A stretch of DNA of 11,539 nt, taken from positions 1-11,539 of the forward strand of contig JBHIER010000057.1 of assembly GCA_046760705.1 (NCBI GenBank), in the 5' to 3' direction. Source of the DNA: JBHIER01 sp046760705 [NCBI: bacterium]. Its GTDB lineage: Bacteria > JBHIER01 > G020348925. A program made the position numbers and the translations under genes. The notes beneath the pieces are model-generated. The model worked only from the letters and a program-made list of their open reading frames with translations. It was not told where the DNA came from and made no database searches. Positions 1 to 7,986 of the stretch are shown here, piece by piece. How positions within the stretch are numbered: the stretch's first letter is position 1; the number at the start of each line of letters is the position of its first letter.

Positions 1-155
1 GGAGGCTGATACCTAAATCCGTTCGTTAAAGGAGTTGGTTGCTTCTTTGTTGGGGTTGTAACAGACCCCAAGCTAAAGAAAAAACTCGACTTGAGTAGGG
101 TAGTTCAGTGAGCAACCAGGCCTTTGAACGAACAGTAGGTGTGCAGCCTTTTTTT
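1..155 (+). ncRNA. Structured RNA with three-way junction (possible sprA leader or 6S-like RNA)
   Basis: The segment folds into a long imperfect hairpin. Outer stem pairs: AGGCTG 3-8 with CAGCCT 144-149, ACCT 11-14 with AGGT 137-140, GTTCGTT 21-27 with AACGAAC 127-133, AAAGG 28-32 with CCTTT 121-125 (G126 bulged), GGTTGCT 37-43 with AGCAACC 111-117. The stem closes a junction with two hairpins. One is TCTTT 44-48/AAAGA 75-79 extended by TTGGGGT 50-56/ACCCCAA 65-71. The other is ACTC 84-87/GAGT 93-96. A T7 tract (149-155) follows the stem directly, so the hairpin could itself end an RNA near 155. No long protein frame fits. The length and the closing stem, terminal stem and side hairpin resemble short 6S RNAs, but the 5' side of the expected central bubble is almost absent. 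No named riboswitch core was recognised. Structure is well supported; identity is not. The RNA could begin upstream of the window. Confidence 0.55.
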
Positions 156-186
156 GGTACACAAACGTGCTCAAGGCCAGGTTGCT
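111..186 (+). promoter_or_regulatory. Candidate antiterminator pairing (111-124 with 173-186)
   Basis: The 3' strand of the inner outer-stem helix, starting AGCAACCAGGCC at 111, is complementary to the left arm of the terminator ending GGCCAGGTTGCT at 186. It gives 13 Watson-Crick pairs of 14 with one A-A mismatch (118 opposite 179). Bases 111-117 are the same ones that pair with 37-43 in the three-way-junction fold, and bases 121-124 are used in the 28-32/121-125 helix. The junction fold therefore frees the terminator, while the alternative helix destroys it. This is how transcription attenuators are built. That it operates in the cell is an inference. Confidence 0.45.
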
Positions 187-204
187 CGAACCGGGCCTTT
201 TTTG
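173..204 (+). terminator. Strong intrinsic terminator upstream of sprA
   Basis: AAGGCCAGGTT (173-183) pairs with AACCGGGCCTT (189-199) with a single A-G mismatch around the five-base loop GCTCG. A T-run covers 198-203. It ends the RNA unit at the start of the window and lies about 30 nt before the sprA start, so sprA needs either read-through or a promoter squeezed into 205-232. No good sigma70 promoter is visible there. Confidence 0.8.
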
Positions 205-232
205 TTGCTGACGAAAAAGGCGGAATTGGGTA

Positions 233-3200
233 TTGTCCACCATGACCTTGAGTACCGATCAAAGATTCGCCCCCCCTTCGGCGCAGGCAAGAGGGTTGAT
301 TGGCACCGGTCGGTGCCTTCTTCCGGTGATTCTTCTCCTGGCTCTGGTCTCTTCGGCGTCGTGGGGGACGATCTCTCCTCCCCTGCTCAAGGGCGTTGAA
401 GATCATGCGGTGAGCCTCTGGGAAACGCCTCCGGCCCAGGGGCTGAGCTTGGCATATCCTTCGGTGCCGGCCTTGACCGTGAGTACAAAGGGGCTGAGGA
501 GGGACGTCGCAGTTGACCCGGAAAATTGGATCATTACATTTGCGGAGACGGTACACGGGCTGGAGTTGAAGACCCCCCTCATTTACGACTTGAACACCTT
601 TGTGAGGGTGAAGGCGGATCAGGATCTGATCAGGTTGTTGCAGGAGGAGCGGGGCCAATCATTGTCGTCTGAGGAGGGGAAGGGAGGAGCAAAGAGGGGG
701 GGGATCAATATCGACATTCCCGTCAAATTTCCCAAGGCGCTCACCCGGATCATCGGCGAGGGTGGGGGGCTGAAGATCACCGGGTATCGGAAGATCAGCT
801 TCTCCGGACGCAGCGAGTGGACCGAGGGGGATGTGCTCACCGCCACGCATCGCCCCTCCAAATTCCCGTCCCTGGTGATGGAACAGAGATCTCAGTTCAA
901 GATCGAAGGGACCATCGGCGAGAAGATCCACGTCTACGTCGATCAGGACACCGAGCGGATGACCGACCTGGAGAACGCCATCCGCATCAATTACAAGGGC
1001 TCTGAGGACGAGATCATTCAGGAGATCCAGGCCGGCAACACCTCCCTCTCCCTCCCCCAAACCCAGTTTGTCAGCTTCAGCCAGAAGAACAAAGGGCTCT
1101 TCGGGATCAAAGCCACGGCCAAACTGGGCCCTCTGGACATTGTGGCCATCGCCAGCCAGGATAAGGGGGCCGGGCAGCGCAAGTCCTTCCAGGCCGGGGC
1201 GGAGAGCAGGGCCCAACAGATCCGAGACTATAACTACAAAAGGGGATACTATTTCTTCCTCGACTCAGTTTATGTGGCCAACTATGAACGATACAGTGAG
1301 GATTGGGTGCACCTCTCTGTAGAAGAGGGTCTGGTCATCGACAGTCTGGAGGTCTTCATCGATGACGGTAACGTCACTAACAATGCCGAGGATGGGACCC
1401 GGCCGGCCAGGGCCGTGGTCGATCCCCTCTGGCCGGATTCGACTTACGGCGACCGGGGTCAGGACGAGAACTATATCGGCGACTTCAGGCTTTTGGACCT
1501 CGACGAGTATTACGTGGACAGACAGTTGGGCTACATCGTGCTCAACACTCCGATGCGCGACGACTGGGTCCTGGCTGTGACCTACAAGCCGCATAAATTT
1601 GAGGCGATACCAGGGGCCTGGGTGGGCCATTACGTTAGCGATCCGGCCCTTCCTGACACAAGCCTGTTGAAACTGATCAGGCCGAGGAATCCCCGCCCTG
1701 GGCAGGAAACCTGGGAACTGGAGTGGAAGAACGTCTACGACTTGAGGGTAAGAGATATCCCCGAAGAGGGGTTGGATGTGAAGATCTATTTCGATGAGTC
1801 CGGCGAAGAGGACGACGACTCCCAGGAGGGCACAAAGTACATCACCATCATGGGCCTCGATAAGTTCGACAATCAGAACAACAGCATCCTGGGGCCAGAC
1901 AAATTGGTTGACTCCTTTGACCCGGCCATTGTCAACCTGGCCAGGGGTGAGCTCATCTTCCCCGCTCTGCGTCCCTTCGACACCGACTTCGATTTTGGGG
2001 CCGGGACGCTCAAAGAGCGTGTTCCAAAGATTTATGACGAACCTAACAAGACCACTCGGCAGCAGGCCACTCGATACTATATCGCGGTTGAGTCCCAAAC
2101 CCGTCAAGTCTCTTACAACTTGGGCATGAATGTCATTGAGGGCTCGGAAGTGGTGAAGCTGAACGGGCGCACCCTGCAGAGGAACAAGGATTATAACATC
2201 ATCTACGAGGTGGGCACGATCACTTTCCTGACGGACGAGGCTCTGGATCCGACGGCCGAGATCAGCGTGGACTACGAATATGCCCCCTTCTTCATGCCTG
2301 AGCGGAAGACACTGTTGGGTGTTCGGGGGGAATACTCCTTCTCAAATGATGCTTCCTGGGGGGCGACAATCCTCTACCGGAGCGAGAGCAGGATCGATCG
2401 CAGAATCCGGCTGGGTCAGGAGCCGACGCGGGCCATCGTCTGGGACTCCGACCTGCAGCTCAACTTCCAGCCTCAGATTCTGACTGATATGGTGGACGCT
2501 CTGCCCTTTATGCGGACTAACGCGCCGTCGGCCCTCAAGATCTCCGGGGAGATCGCCCAGAGCTTGCCCAACTCTAACACGAAGGGGGATGCCTATGTGG
2601 ACGATTTTGACGGAAGCAAGAACACCACCAGCCTGGGGGTGATGAGGGGCCAGTGGACCGTAGCCAGCCCCCCCACCATGACCAACCCCTATGACCCCAA
2701 TGATGCGCGTCACGGTCGGTACTCCATCCGCAGCCGATGGAGCCATTTCTACTGGTACAACCCCTATGAGCAGGTGGACGTCAATGACATATGGCCTGAA
2801 AAGAAGGCTTACCGCGGGGAGGGGCGGACCCACGTGCTGAGCTTCGATTTTACGCCCAACGACTCCGGGGCTCACTCCTGGGCAGGGGTGATGCGAGCCC
2901 TCTCTCAGGGGAACTTCGACCAGTCCCGGAGCAAGTACATTGAGGTGTGGGTGAATGGGTCCCGGGGTCAGATCAACATCGACCTGGGTCTTATCAGCGA
3001 AGACGTCATTCCCAATAACAGATTGGACTCCGAAGATCGAGGCGCAGACATAGGCCGGGGGGACGGGCTCTTGGATCTGGATGAGGACGTCGGCCTAGAC
3101 GGTATGGCCGACAGTGATTCAATAGCCATCGCCGCAGGTGGTGATTTCTGGGATGTGGATGGCGACGGTGAGAAGGACGACTGGGAACCGTACAGTAACG

Positions 3201-6200
3201 ATGCCTGGTCCTACGAGAGCGGCTCATCCGACTACGACAAGATCAACGGCACCGAGGCCAACCGGAACGACCCCGACAGGGGGATCCGTCCGGACACGGA
3301 GGATATTAACGGCAAATCTGGACTGGACACGGACAACCGGTTCTTCAGATACTCCTTCTCTCTGGACAAGGACAGCCCGGACACGGTCTATGTGGCCGGC
3401 GGTGATCTGGACCGATCCAACTGGGGGCTGCCGACCAGTTGGCGCCTCTATCGTATTCCGCTGGCCGAGCCCGATACGGCCACATCCGGGGCGGATATGA
3501 CCGACATTCAGTTTGTCCGGATATGGATCACCGGGGTGGATAGACCCACTACTGTGCGATTCGCTGCCATCGACATCGTCGGCAACGACTGGTTGGAGGA
3601 CGGGATTGTGACCGGGCAAGGCCGGCCCTACATTGGGGATGAGGAGACCTTTGCAGTTACGGTCAAAAATACCCACGACAACCCTGACGACTACACCTCC
3701 CCGCCTGGCGTCACAGGGGTGAGGGACGTGGTGACAAACCTTGAGCAGATGGAGCAGTCGCTGGTTCTGAAGTTCGAAAATCTTGCTCCCGGCCACTCGG
3801 GCTCAGCCAGCCAGGTCTCTTACGGCCAGTCGAGGGACTTCACTAAATATCGGACGTTGCGCATGTACGTTTACGGCGACATCCACAATTCCGCCGGCCC
3901 CGACACCGGGGTGGCCCAGTTCTTCTTCCGGTTCGGGGCCGACACGTCAAATTTTTACGAATACCGCACCATGATCTACCCCGGCTGGGATGAGCGCAAC
4001 GAGGTGCGCATCGACTTCGATGAACTGACCAATTTGAAGTACCAGCAGTTGAAAGACGGCAGGGCCAAAGCGGATACGATCTCCGGCAATTTTCGGATCT
4101 ACGGAAGTCCGTCGCTTTCCGACATCAGACATCTCACCGTGGGGGTGAAGAATGTGACTTACCCCCCTCGAGCTCTGAAGGCTCATAATGCGGGGGCCCC
4201 GCTCCCTCGGGAGACCATCTCCGGGGAGGTATGGGTCGATGAGCTCCGACTGACCGATGCCAGGGACGATCCGGGGCTGGCTGGCAGAGTGACCGTCGAT
4301 GCCACCCTGGCCGATCTGGGGAGGATTACGGTCAATCTGAACAGAGTGGACGCCGAGTTTCAGTCTCTGGGGGCTGGGTCTCGGTCTGACTCCCAAAAGT
4401 CATCCAAATCGAGCCAGAGCGTTCAGGGAAACCTGAGCCTGAATAAGTTTCTCCCGGAGAGATGGGGGGTTTCCCTTCCCCTCTCCGGCAGTTACAGCAA
4501 GACGACCCAATTGCCGAAGCTGCGCAAGGGGTCGGATGTCAACCTCACCCAGGAAGAGCAGTGGGCCCAGCGGACCGAGCAGACCAGTAAGAGCGGCAGA
4601 ATCGGCTTCAGCAAAAAGCCGTCCTCCTTCTGGCTGCTGGGGCTGACCCTGGATCGGATCAAACTGTCGGCCTCGGGCTCGGAGAAGGAGGGACGGTCCA
4701 CTACCAATCCCTACAGCTTGAGCCGGCAGATGAGCGGCTCCTTCTCTTACAATCTGTCGTTGAAGAAGGATCTCTTCCTCTCTCCCCTGGGTTGGACGGC
4801 GTCGAAGTTTGTGCCAAAATTCATCTCCGGGACGAGACTGACCGTGATCCCCTCCAGTTTCAGTTTTGACACCAACATCAGCCAGACGCGCTCTCAGTCG
4901 GTGGACCGCCACGGGGCAGTGACAACAAATTTTTCCCGGAGAACCACCCAAAAATTCAGCGGCAGTATGAAGCCGTTTGGCTCAGTCTCGGCCAACTTTT
5001 CCCTCAACCGGAGCCTCGACAGCCAGCGAGCCCAGGTGACCAGACTCAAGTTCGGGCGGGAGACCGACCGAACCCAATCGGTCTCCCTGTCGTACAAGCC
5101 GCCTTTCCTGGCCTGGTTGGGTCCAAACTACTCATTAAGGGTGAACTATCACGACAAAGAGAACTCCAAAGTGGTGTTGGATGGGGGCAAGTTTGGCCGG
5201 AACGCTGACAACAGTGTCAGCCACTCGGCCGGAGCCAGTCTCAATCTCTCTAACCTCTTGATCTCCCTGGGTGCGCCTAAGAAGGGAGAGGAGGTGGGGC
5301 TCCTTTCGCCCAGGAGAGTTCTGGGAGCGCTGAGGATGGTCACCGATCGCTTTCAAAGCATATCGGGGTCCTTTCAAAAGGACCGCAGGTCCAACTGGTT
5401 CAACTTGGTGGGCCGGCCTACGTTGGAGTTTCAGTTGGGGCTCAGCACCGAGCCTGGAGTGGAGACCGATTCGACCTTAACCGGTCAGACCAACACCAGC
5501 TCCTCCGGCCAGAGCTGGAGCGCCAAATCGGGCGTCAACTTCATCGCCGGGGTGAACGTGAACACAAGTGTCTCCTCCGACTACAAATCGAGTATCTCAT
5601 CGACGGGCCAGTCGGACAGTCGTACCCTCACCTTCCCCCAGATCAGCACCAGGTGGGGGGGGCTGGGCAAACTCTTCTTGTTTAAGAAGCTCGTTCAGAG
5701 CTCGAGCCTCGATTTCGGTTATACCCAGAAGAAGACTGAGGAGGGGACGCCTGGCCTGAGCCAGCTCTATTCCAAATCGATCAGCAAGAATTTCTCGCCC
5801 CTTCTCTCCTGGTCGGCCACCTGGGCGAAGAACCTGAGCTCTACCCTGACGAGTAATCGATCGTATGCGGAGAACACAAATATTCGCCAGGGAAACACGG
5901 TGACCACGCAGACGAGTTCGTCGCTCCGGGCATCCATCAAGTACAGCTTCAGCGCACCTCAGGGGATCAAATTGCCCCTCTTCGGAAAGGTGAAGTTTCA
6001 GAGCAATCTGAACCTGAACTTAGACTTCAAGCTGGACCACACAAAGAGTGAGACCAAGGGGGTACCCAACCCGGTGACCAAGGATGACCGGACGCGCTCC
6101 ATCACGCTGGGGGGAAGTTACAGTTTCAGCAGAAAGGTGAAGGGCGATCGGTACAACCGGAAGACGGACCGGAAACAGATGATCCGCGACGTCGGTCTGT

Positions 6201-6223
6201 GGACAGAAATCCGGTTTGATTAA
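233..6223 (+). CDS. sprA: SprA-type outer-membrane protein (type 9 secretion translocon family)
   Basis: SprA forms the giant outer-membrane beta-barrel through which type IX secretion substrates leave the cell in Bacteroidetes; related proteins occur in neighbouring phyla. This copy is 1,996 residues, shorter than the roughly 2,400 of Flavobacterium SprA. Visible: a signal peptide (Arg27, hydrophobic core about 29-39, likely cut near 42-45); the SprA N-terminal signature around 226-272 (GTIGEKIHVYVDQD, then YKGSEDEIIQEIQAGN from 254); an Asp/Gly-rich, calcium-loop-like segment about 930-1035, including DVDGDG at 974-979 and DTEDINGKSGLDTD from 1021; and a Ser/Asn-rich C-terminal third (from about 1355) with alternating hydrophobic residues typical of barrel strands. 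The start is uncertain: TTG at 233 has an AGGCGG-like site 9 nt upstream, while ATG at 242, in the same frame, has none. It stands behind a terminator and a structured RNA. Other components of the type IX system are not in the window, so the secretion role is inferred from family. Confidence 0.9.
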   Translation: MSTMTLSTDQRFAPPSAQARGLIGTGRCLLPVILLLALVSSASWGTISPPLLKGVEDHAVSLWETPPAQGLSLAYPSVPALTVSTKGLRRDVAVDPENWIITFAETVHGLELKTPLIYDLNTFVRVKADQDLIRLLQEERGQSLSSEEGKGGAKRGGINIDIPVKFPKALTRIIGEGGGLKITGYRKISFSGRSEWTEGDVLTATHRPSKFPSLVMEQRSQFKIEGTIGEKIHVYVDQDTERMTDLENAIRINYKGSEDEIIQEIQAGNTSLSLPQTQFVSFSQKNKGLFGIKATAKLGPLDIVAIASQDKGAGQRKSFQAGAESRAQQIRDYNYKRGYYFFLDSVYVANYERYSEDWVHLSVEEGLVIDSLEVFIDDGNVTNNAEDGTRPARAVVDPLWPDSTYGDRGQDENYIGDFRLLDLDEYYVDRQLGYIVLNTPMRDDWVLAVTYKPHKFEAIPGAWVGHYVSDPALPDTSLLKLIRPRNPRPGQETWELEWKNVYDLRVRDIPEEGLDVKIYFDESGEEDDDSQEGTKYITIMGLDKFDNQNNSILGPDKLVDSFDPAIVNLARGELIFPALRPFDTDFDFGAGTLKERVPKIYDEPNKTTRQQATRYYIAVESQTRQVSYNLGMNVIEGSEVVKLNGRTLQRNKDYNIIYEVGTITFLTDEALDPTAEISVDYEYAPFFMPERKTLLGVRGEYSFSNDASWGATILYRSESRIDRRIRLGQEPTRAIVWDSDLQLNFQPQILTDMVDALPFMRTNAPSALKISGEIAQSLPNSNTKGDAYVDDFDGSKNTTSLGVMRGQWTVASPPTMTNPYDPNDARHGRYSIRSRWSHFYWYNPYEQVDVNDIWPEKKAYRGEGRTHVLSFDFTPNDSGAHSWAGVMRALSQGNFDQSRSKYIEVWVNGSRGQINIDLGLISEDVIPNNRLDSEDRGADIGRGDGLLDLDEDVGLDGMADSDSIAIAAGGDFWDVDGDGEKDDWEPYSNDAWSYESGSSDYDKINGTEANRNDPDRGIRPDTEDINGKSGLDTDNRFFRYSFSLDKDSPDTVYVAGGDLDRSNWGLPTSWRLYRIPLAEPDTATSGADMTDIQFVRIWITGVDRPTTVRFAAIDIVGNDWLEDGIVTGQGRPYIGDEETFAVTVKNTHDNPDDYTSPPGVTGVRDVVTNLEQMEQSLVLKFENLAPGHSGSASQVSYGQSRDFTKYRTLRMYVYGDIHNSAGPDTGVAQFFFRFGADTSNFYEYRTMIYPGWDERNEVRIDFDELTNLKYQQLKDGRAKADTISGNFRIYGSPSLSDIRHLTVGVKNVTYPPRALKAHNAGAPLPRETISGEVWVDELRLTDARDDPGLAGRVTVDATLADLGRITVNLNRVDAEFQSLGAGSRSDSQKSSKSSQSVQGNLSLNKFLPERWGVSLPLSGSYSKTTQLPKLRKGSDVNLTQEEQWAQRTEQTSKSGRIGFSKKPSSFWLLGLTLDRIKLSASGSEKEGRSTTNPYSLSRQMSGSFSYNLSLKKDLFLSPLGWTASKFVPKFISGTRLTVIPSSFSFDTNISQTRSQSVDRHGAVTTNFSRRTTQKFSGSMKPFGSVSANFSLNRSLDSQRAQVTRLKFGRETDRTQSVSLSYKPPFLAWLGPNYSLRVNYHDKENSKVVLDGGKFGRNADNSVSHSAGASLNLSNLLISLGAPKKGEEVGLLSPRRVLGALRMVTDRFQSISGSFQKDRRSNWFNLVGRPTLEFQLGLSTEPGVETDSTLTGQTNTSSSGQSWSAKSGVNFIAGVNVNTSVSSDYKSSISSTGQSDSRTLTFPQISTRWGGLGKLFLFKKLVQSSSLDFGYTQKKTEEGTPGLSQLYSKSISKNFSPLLSWSATWAKNLSSTLTSNRSYAENTNIRQGNTVTTQTSSSLRASIKYSFSAPQGIKLPLFGKVKFQSNLNLNLDFKLDHTKSETKGVPNPVTKDDRTRSITLGGSYSFSRKVKGDRYNRKTDRKQMIRDVGLWTEIRFD

Positions 6224-6240
6224 GCCTGTTCTATTCAACA

Positions 6241-6372
6241 ACCACCGAGACACGGAGGACAAATTGGAGTATTGGAGTGATGGAGGAGTGGATTGCGTTG
6301 GAATCTGGGGGCCCCCGGACGCCCCAACACTCCAGTACTCCTGTGTTTCGAAAGGTCTCTGCAGTTTCTCTG
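6241..6372 (+). repeat. Dispersed intergenic repeat, copy A
   Basis: This copy fills the space between sprA and the M28 gene. Its left end ACCACCGAGACACGGAG and right end GTCTCTGCAGTTTCTCTG form imperfect terminal inverted repeats. The inner arms GGAGTATTGGAGTG (6266-6279) and CACTCCAGTACTCC (6328-6341) are complementary with one mismatch. A perfect ten-base palindrome, GGGGGCCCCC, lies near the centre (6307-6316). Positions 6271-6307 are identical over 37 bases to the reverse complement of 7929-7965 in copy B. The right side matches copy C. There is no coding capacity, which fits a MITE-like or palindromic intergenic element. Confidence 0.85.
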
Positions 6373-6385
6373 CCAGGGGGAAGGG

Positions 6386-7339
6386 ATGATAGGTACATCT
6401 GAGTGCAGAACGTTCTTATTATGGTTTCTGTCTGTGATCGCCCTCTCAATAGGTAGAGCACCCGGGGGGTATAGCCAGGGTCAAAGCACCCCAAGGTTTG
6501 ATGGCCAGAGAGCCTATGAGTACCTTGTGGAGCAGTGCAACTTCGGCCCCAGAAATCCTGGCTCGGAGGGCCACCGGAGGGCCAAGGGATATCTGCTGGA
6601 GACACTGGGCCAATATGCCCCCTCCGTGACCCAACAGCCCTTCACCCATTACGACAGAAAGGCTCAGCAAGTCTATCACATGGCGAACATCATGGCCTGC
6701 TTCGGGCCGACCAGAAAGCGGCGCATCCTCCTGGCCGCCCACTGGGACACCAGGCCGTATGCTGAGCGAGACCCGGATCCCCAGAACTGGAACCGACCGA
6801 TTCTAGGGGCCAACGATGGTGCTTCGGCCGTAGCTGTCCTCCTTGAGCTGGCCCGGTGCTTCAAGGCGGTCGAACCGGAGGTGGGGGTTGACATCGTCCT
6901 CTTCGACGGCGAAGACTTCGGCGAAAAGGGCCACTCGGAGGACTACCTTTTGGGGTCCAAACACTTTGCTCACTATGAGGGCGATTACAACCCGGAGTTT
7001 GGCATCCTGTTGGATATGGTGGGCGACCAGGATCTGGTTCTCTACGCGGAGGGATACTCGGTCCGGTACGCTCCCGAGGTGGTAGATATGGTTTGGGGAA
7101 CGGCCGAGGCGATGGGGTTGGTCCAGTTTCAACGGGAGGTAAAATATACTGTGGAGGACGATCATCTCTCCCTCATCGCCGCCGGCATGAGGTGCATCGA
7201 CATCATCGATTTCGACTACCCCTTCTGGCACACGGTGGAGGATACACCGGACAAGTGCAGCCCGGAAAGTCTGCAGACCATCGGTGATCTCCTCATCGAG
7301 GTCATTTACAACAGGTTGAACCGTTCCGGCTCAGAATGA
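6386..7339 (+). CDS. Secreted M28-family zinc enzyme, glutaminyl-peptide cyclotransferase-like
   Basis: The family includes zinc aminopeptidases and glutaminyl cyclases, which convert an N-terminal Gln to pyroglutamate. From the ATG at 6386 the product is 317 residues with a signal peptide (about 1-30, ending near GGYSQG). Cyclase-like motifs appear in order: AHWDT (His119, Asp121), GANDGAS (Asp144, zinc), FDGEDFGE (Glu176 catalytic, Asp177 at the zinc-ligand position), LLDMVGD (Asp210), VEDDH (Asp259-His260) and FWHTVEDT (His282, zinc). The DDH and WHT blocks match animal glutaminyl cyclase closely, so cyclase activity is favoured over aminopeptidase. The start is fixed by AGGGGG five bases upstream; an extension of the frame to 6293 would translate repeat copy A and is rejected. 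It follows sprA, so it may act on exported proteins in the periplasm (inference). Confidence 0.82.
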   Translation: MIGTSECRTFLLWFLSVIALSIGRAPGGYSQGQSTPRFDGQRAYEYLVEQCNFGPRNPGSEGHRRAKGYLLETLGQYAPSVTQQPFTHYDRKAQQVYHMANIMACFGPTRKRRILLAAHWDTRPYAERDPDPQNWNRPILGANDGASAVAVLLELARCFKAVEPEVGVDIVLFDGEDFGEKGHSEDYLLGSKHFAHYEGDYNPEFGILLDMVGDQDLVLYAEGYSVRYAPEVVDMVWGTAEAMGLVQFQREVKYTVEDDHLSLIAAGMRCIDIIDFDYPFWHTVEDTPDKCSPESLQTIGDLLIEVIYNRLNRSGSE

Positions 7340-7384
7340 GTAGGAAGATGCAGTTTCCCCGGTAATTTTTCAGAGAGGAGCGAC

Positions 7385-7783
7385 ATGTCACTGTTCAACT
7401 TTACCCGCCGAGAGCAGATGATCATCCTCTTTCTCACTTTCGCCCTGTTGGTAGGTGGAGTGGTGATCCTCATCAAGCATCACCGTCCCGGATTTGCGCC
7501 GGAGCTATTGCTTGAGGAACAGGCCCACGACACCACACTTGTCCGCGAAAGGGACCAACAGCCGACCCCCTCTGAGGGCCTTCTGCTGAGAAAGGTGAAC
7601 ATCAATCGGGCCACGGTCGACGAGTTGATGGAGCTGCCAGGGATTGGTCCCAAAACGGCCCGCCTCATCGTTGCCTACCGAGCTGAGCGAGGTGGGTTTC
7701 GCTCGCTAAAGGACTTGAAAGAGGTGAAGGGAATCGGTGACAAGACCCTTGAGCAACTGAGGCCTTTTATAAAAATTGAGTGA
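7385..7783 (+). CDS. Membrane-anchored ComEA-like helix-hairpin-helix protein
   Basis: This 132-residue protein has a short basic N-terminus, one membrane segment (about 12-30, MIILFLTFALLVGGVVILI) and a linker of about 40 residues. Its C-terminal domain (71-130) is typical of ComEA: VNINRATVDELMELPGIGPK followed by a second hairpin, GIGDK, at 116-120. Such domains bind double-stranded DNA without sequence specificity. In competent bacteria ComEA sits outside the inner membrane and pulls incoming DNA into the periplasm. The start ATG has a clear AGAGGAG site 6-12 nt upstream. The gene begins 45 nt after the M28 gene, so the two may be co-transcribed. Nearby prepilin and PilM-like genes fit a DNA-uptake or pilus role, but no other competence gene is in the window. 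A general membrane-linked DNA-binding role is the alternative. Confidence 0.85.
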   Translation: MSLFNFTRREQMIILFLTFALLVGGVVILIKHHRPGFAPELLLEEQAHDTTLVRERDQQPTPSEGLLLRKVNINRATVDELMELPGIGPKTARLIVAYRAERGGFRSLKDLKEVKGIGDKTLEQLRPFIKIE

Positions 7784-7798
7784 TCCCCAATATTTTTG

Positions 7799-7827
7799 TT
7801 GACATCTTTGGCGGCAGAACGTATTTT
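7799..7827 (+). promoter_or_regulatory. Sigma70-type promoter upstream of the prepilin-like gene
   Basis: A perfect -35 box TTGACA (7799-7804), a 17-base spacer and TATTTT (7822-7827) match the housekeeping consensus well. An AT-rich run (AATATTTTTG) just upstream could act as an UP-like element. Transcription would start near 7834 and read through repeat copy B, giving a leader of about 260 nt before the prepilin-like gene at 8094. It could serve the whole block to coaD. Confidence 0.6.
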
Positions 7828-7856
7828 ACATCCTACTCTTGGCCTGGATCATGCGC

Positions 7857-7986
7857 CACAGAGACGCAGAGATGTTTCGAAACACAGGAGTCCTGGAGTA
7901 TTGGGGTCAGTCCTAGGTCCCCCAGGTTCAGATTCCAACGCAATCCACTCCTCCATCACTCCAATGTGTTCTGCGTGCCCCGGTGG
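7857..7986 (-). repeat. Dispersed intergenic repeat, copy B (inverted)
   Basis: Reverse-complement copy of the element at 6241-6372. It begins CCACAGAGACGCAGAG and ends TGCCCCGGTGG, the two imperfect terminal repeats. Positions 7929-7965 are identical over 37 bases to the complement of 6271-6307. The TTTCGAAACACAGGAGT block near 7875 corresponds to the right arm of copies A and C. Compared with copy A, the unit GGAGTATT next to the left arm is missing and the centre differs (CCTAGG palindrome at 7912-7917). It lies between the promoter at 7799 and the prepilin-like gene, so it would be transcribed as part of the leader. Confidence 0.85.

Noticed and set aside
97-117. tRNA-like stretch (GGGTAGTTCAGTG) in the upstream RNA
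   Set aside because: It resembles a tRNA D-arm only; there is no acceptor stem, anticodon arm or T-arm in register, and the bases fit the three-way-junction fold.
1265-2107. 280-codon frame on the - strand inside sprA
   Set aside because: It is a mirror of codon bias in sprA, with no motif or ribosome-binding site.
6293-6385. Extension of the M28 frame back to 6293, adding 31 residues
   Set aside because: That stretch lies inside repeat copy A, and the extended product would place residues before a good signal peptide. The ATG at 6386 has AGGGGG at a suitable distance.
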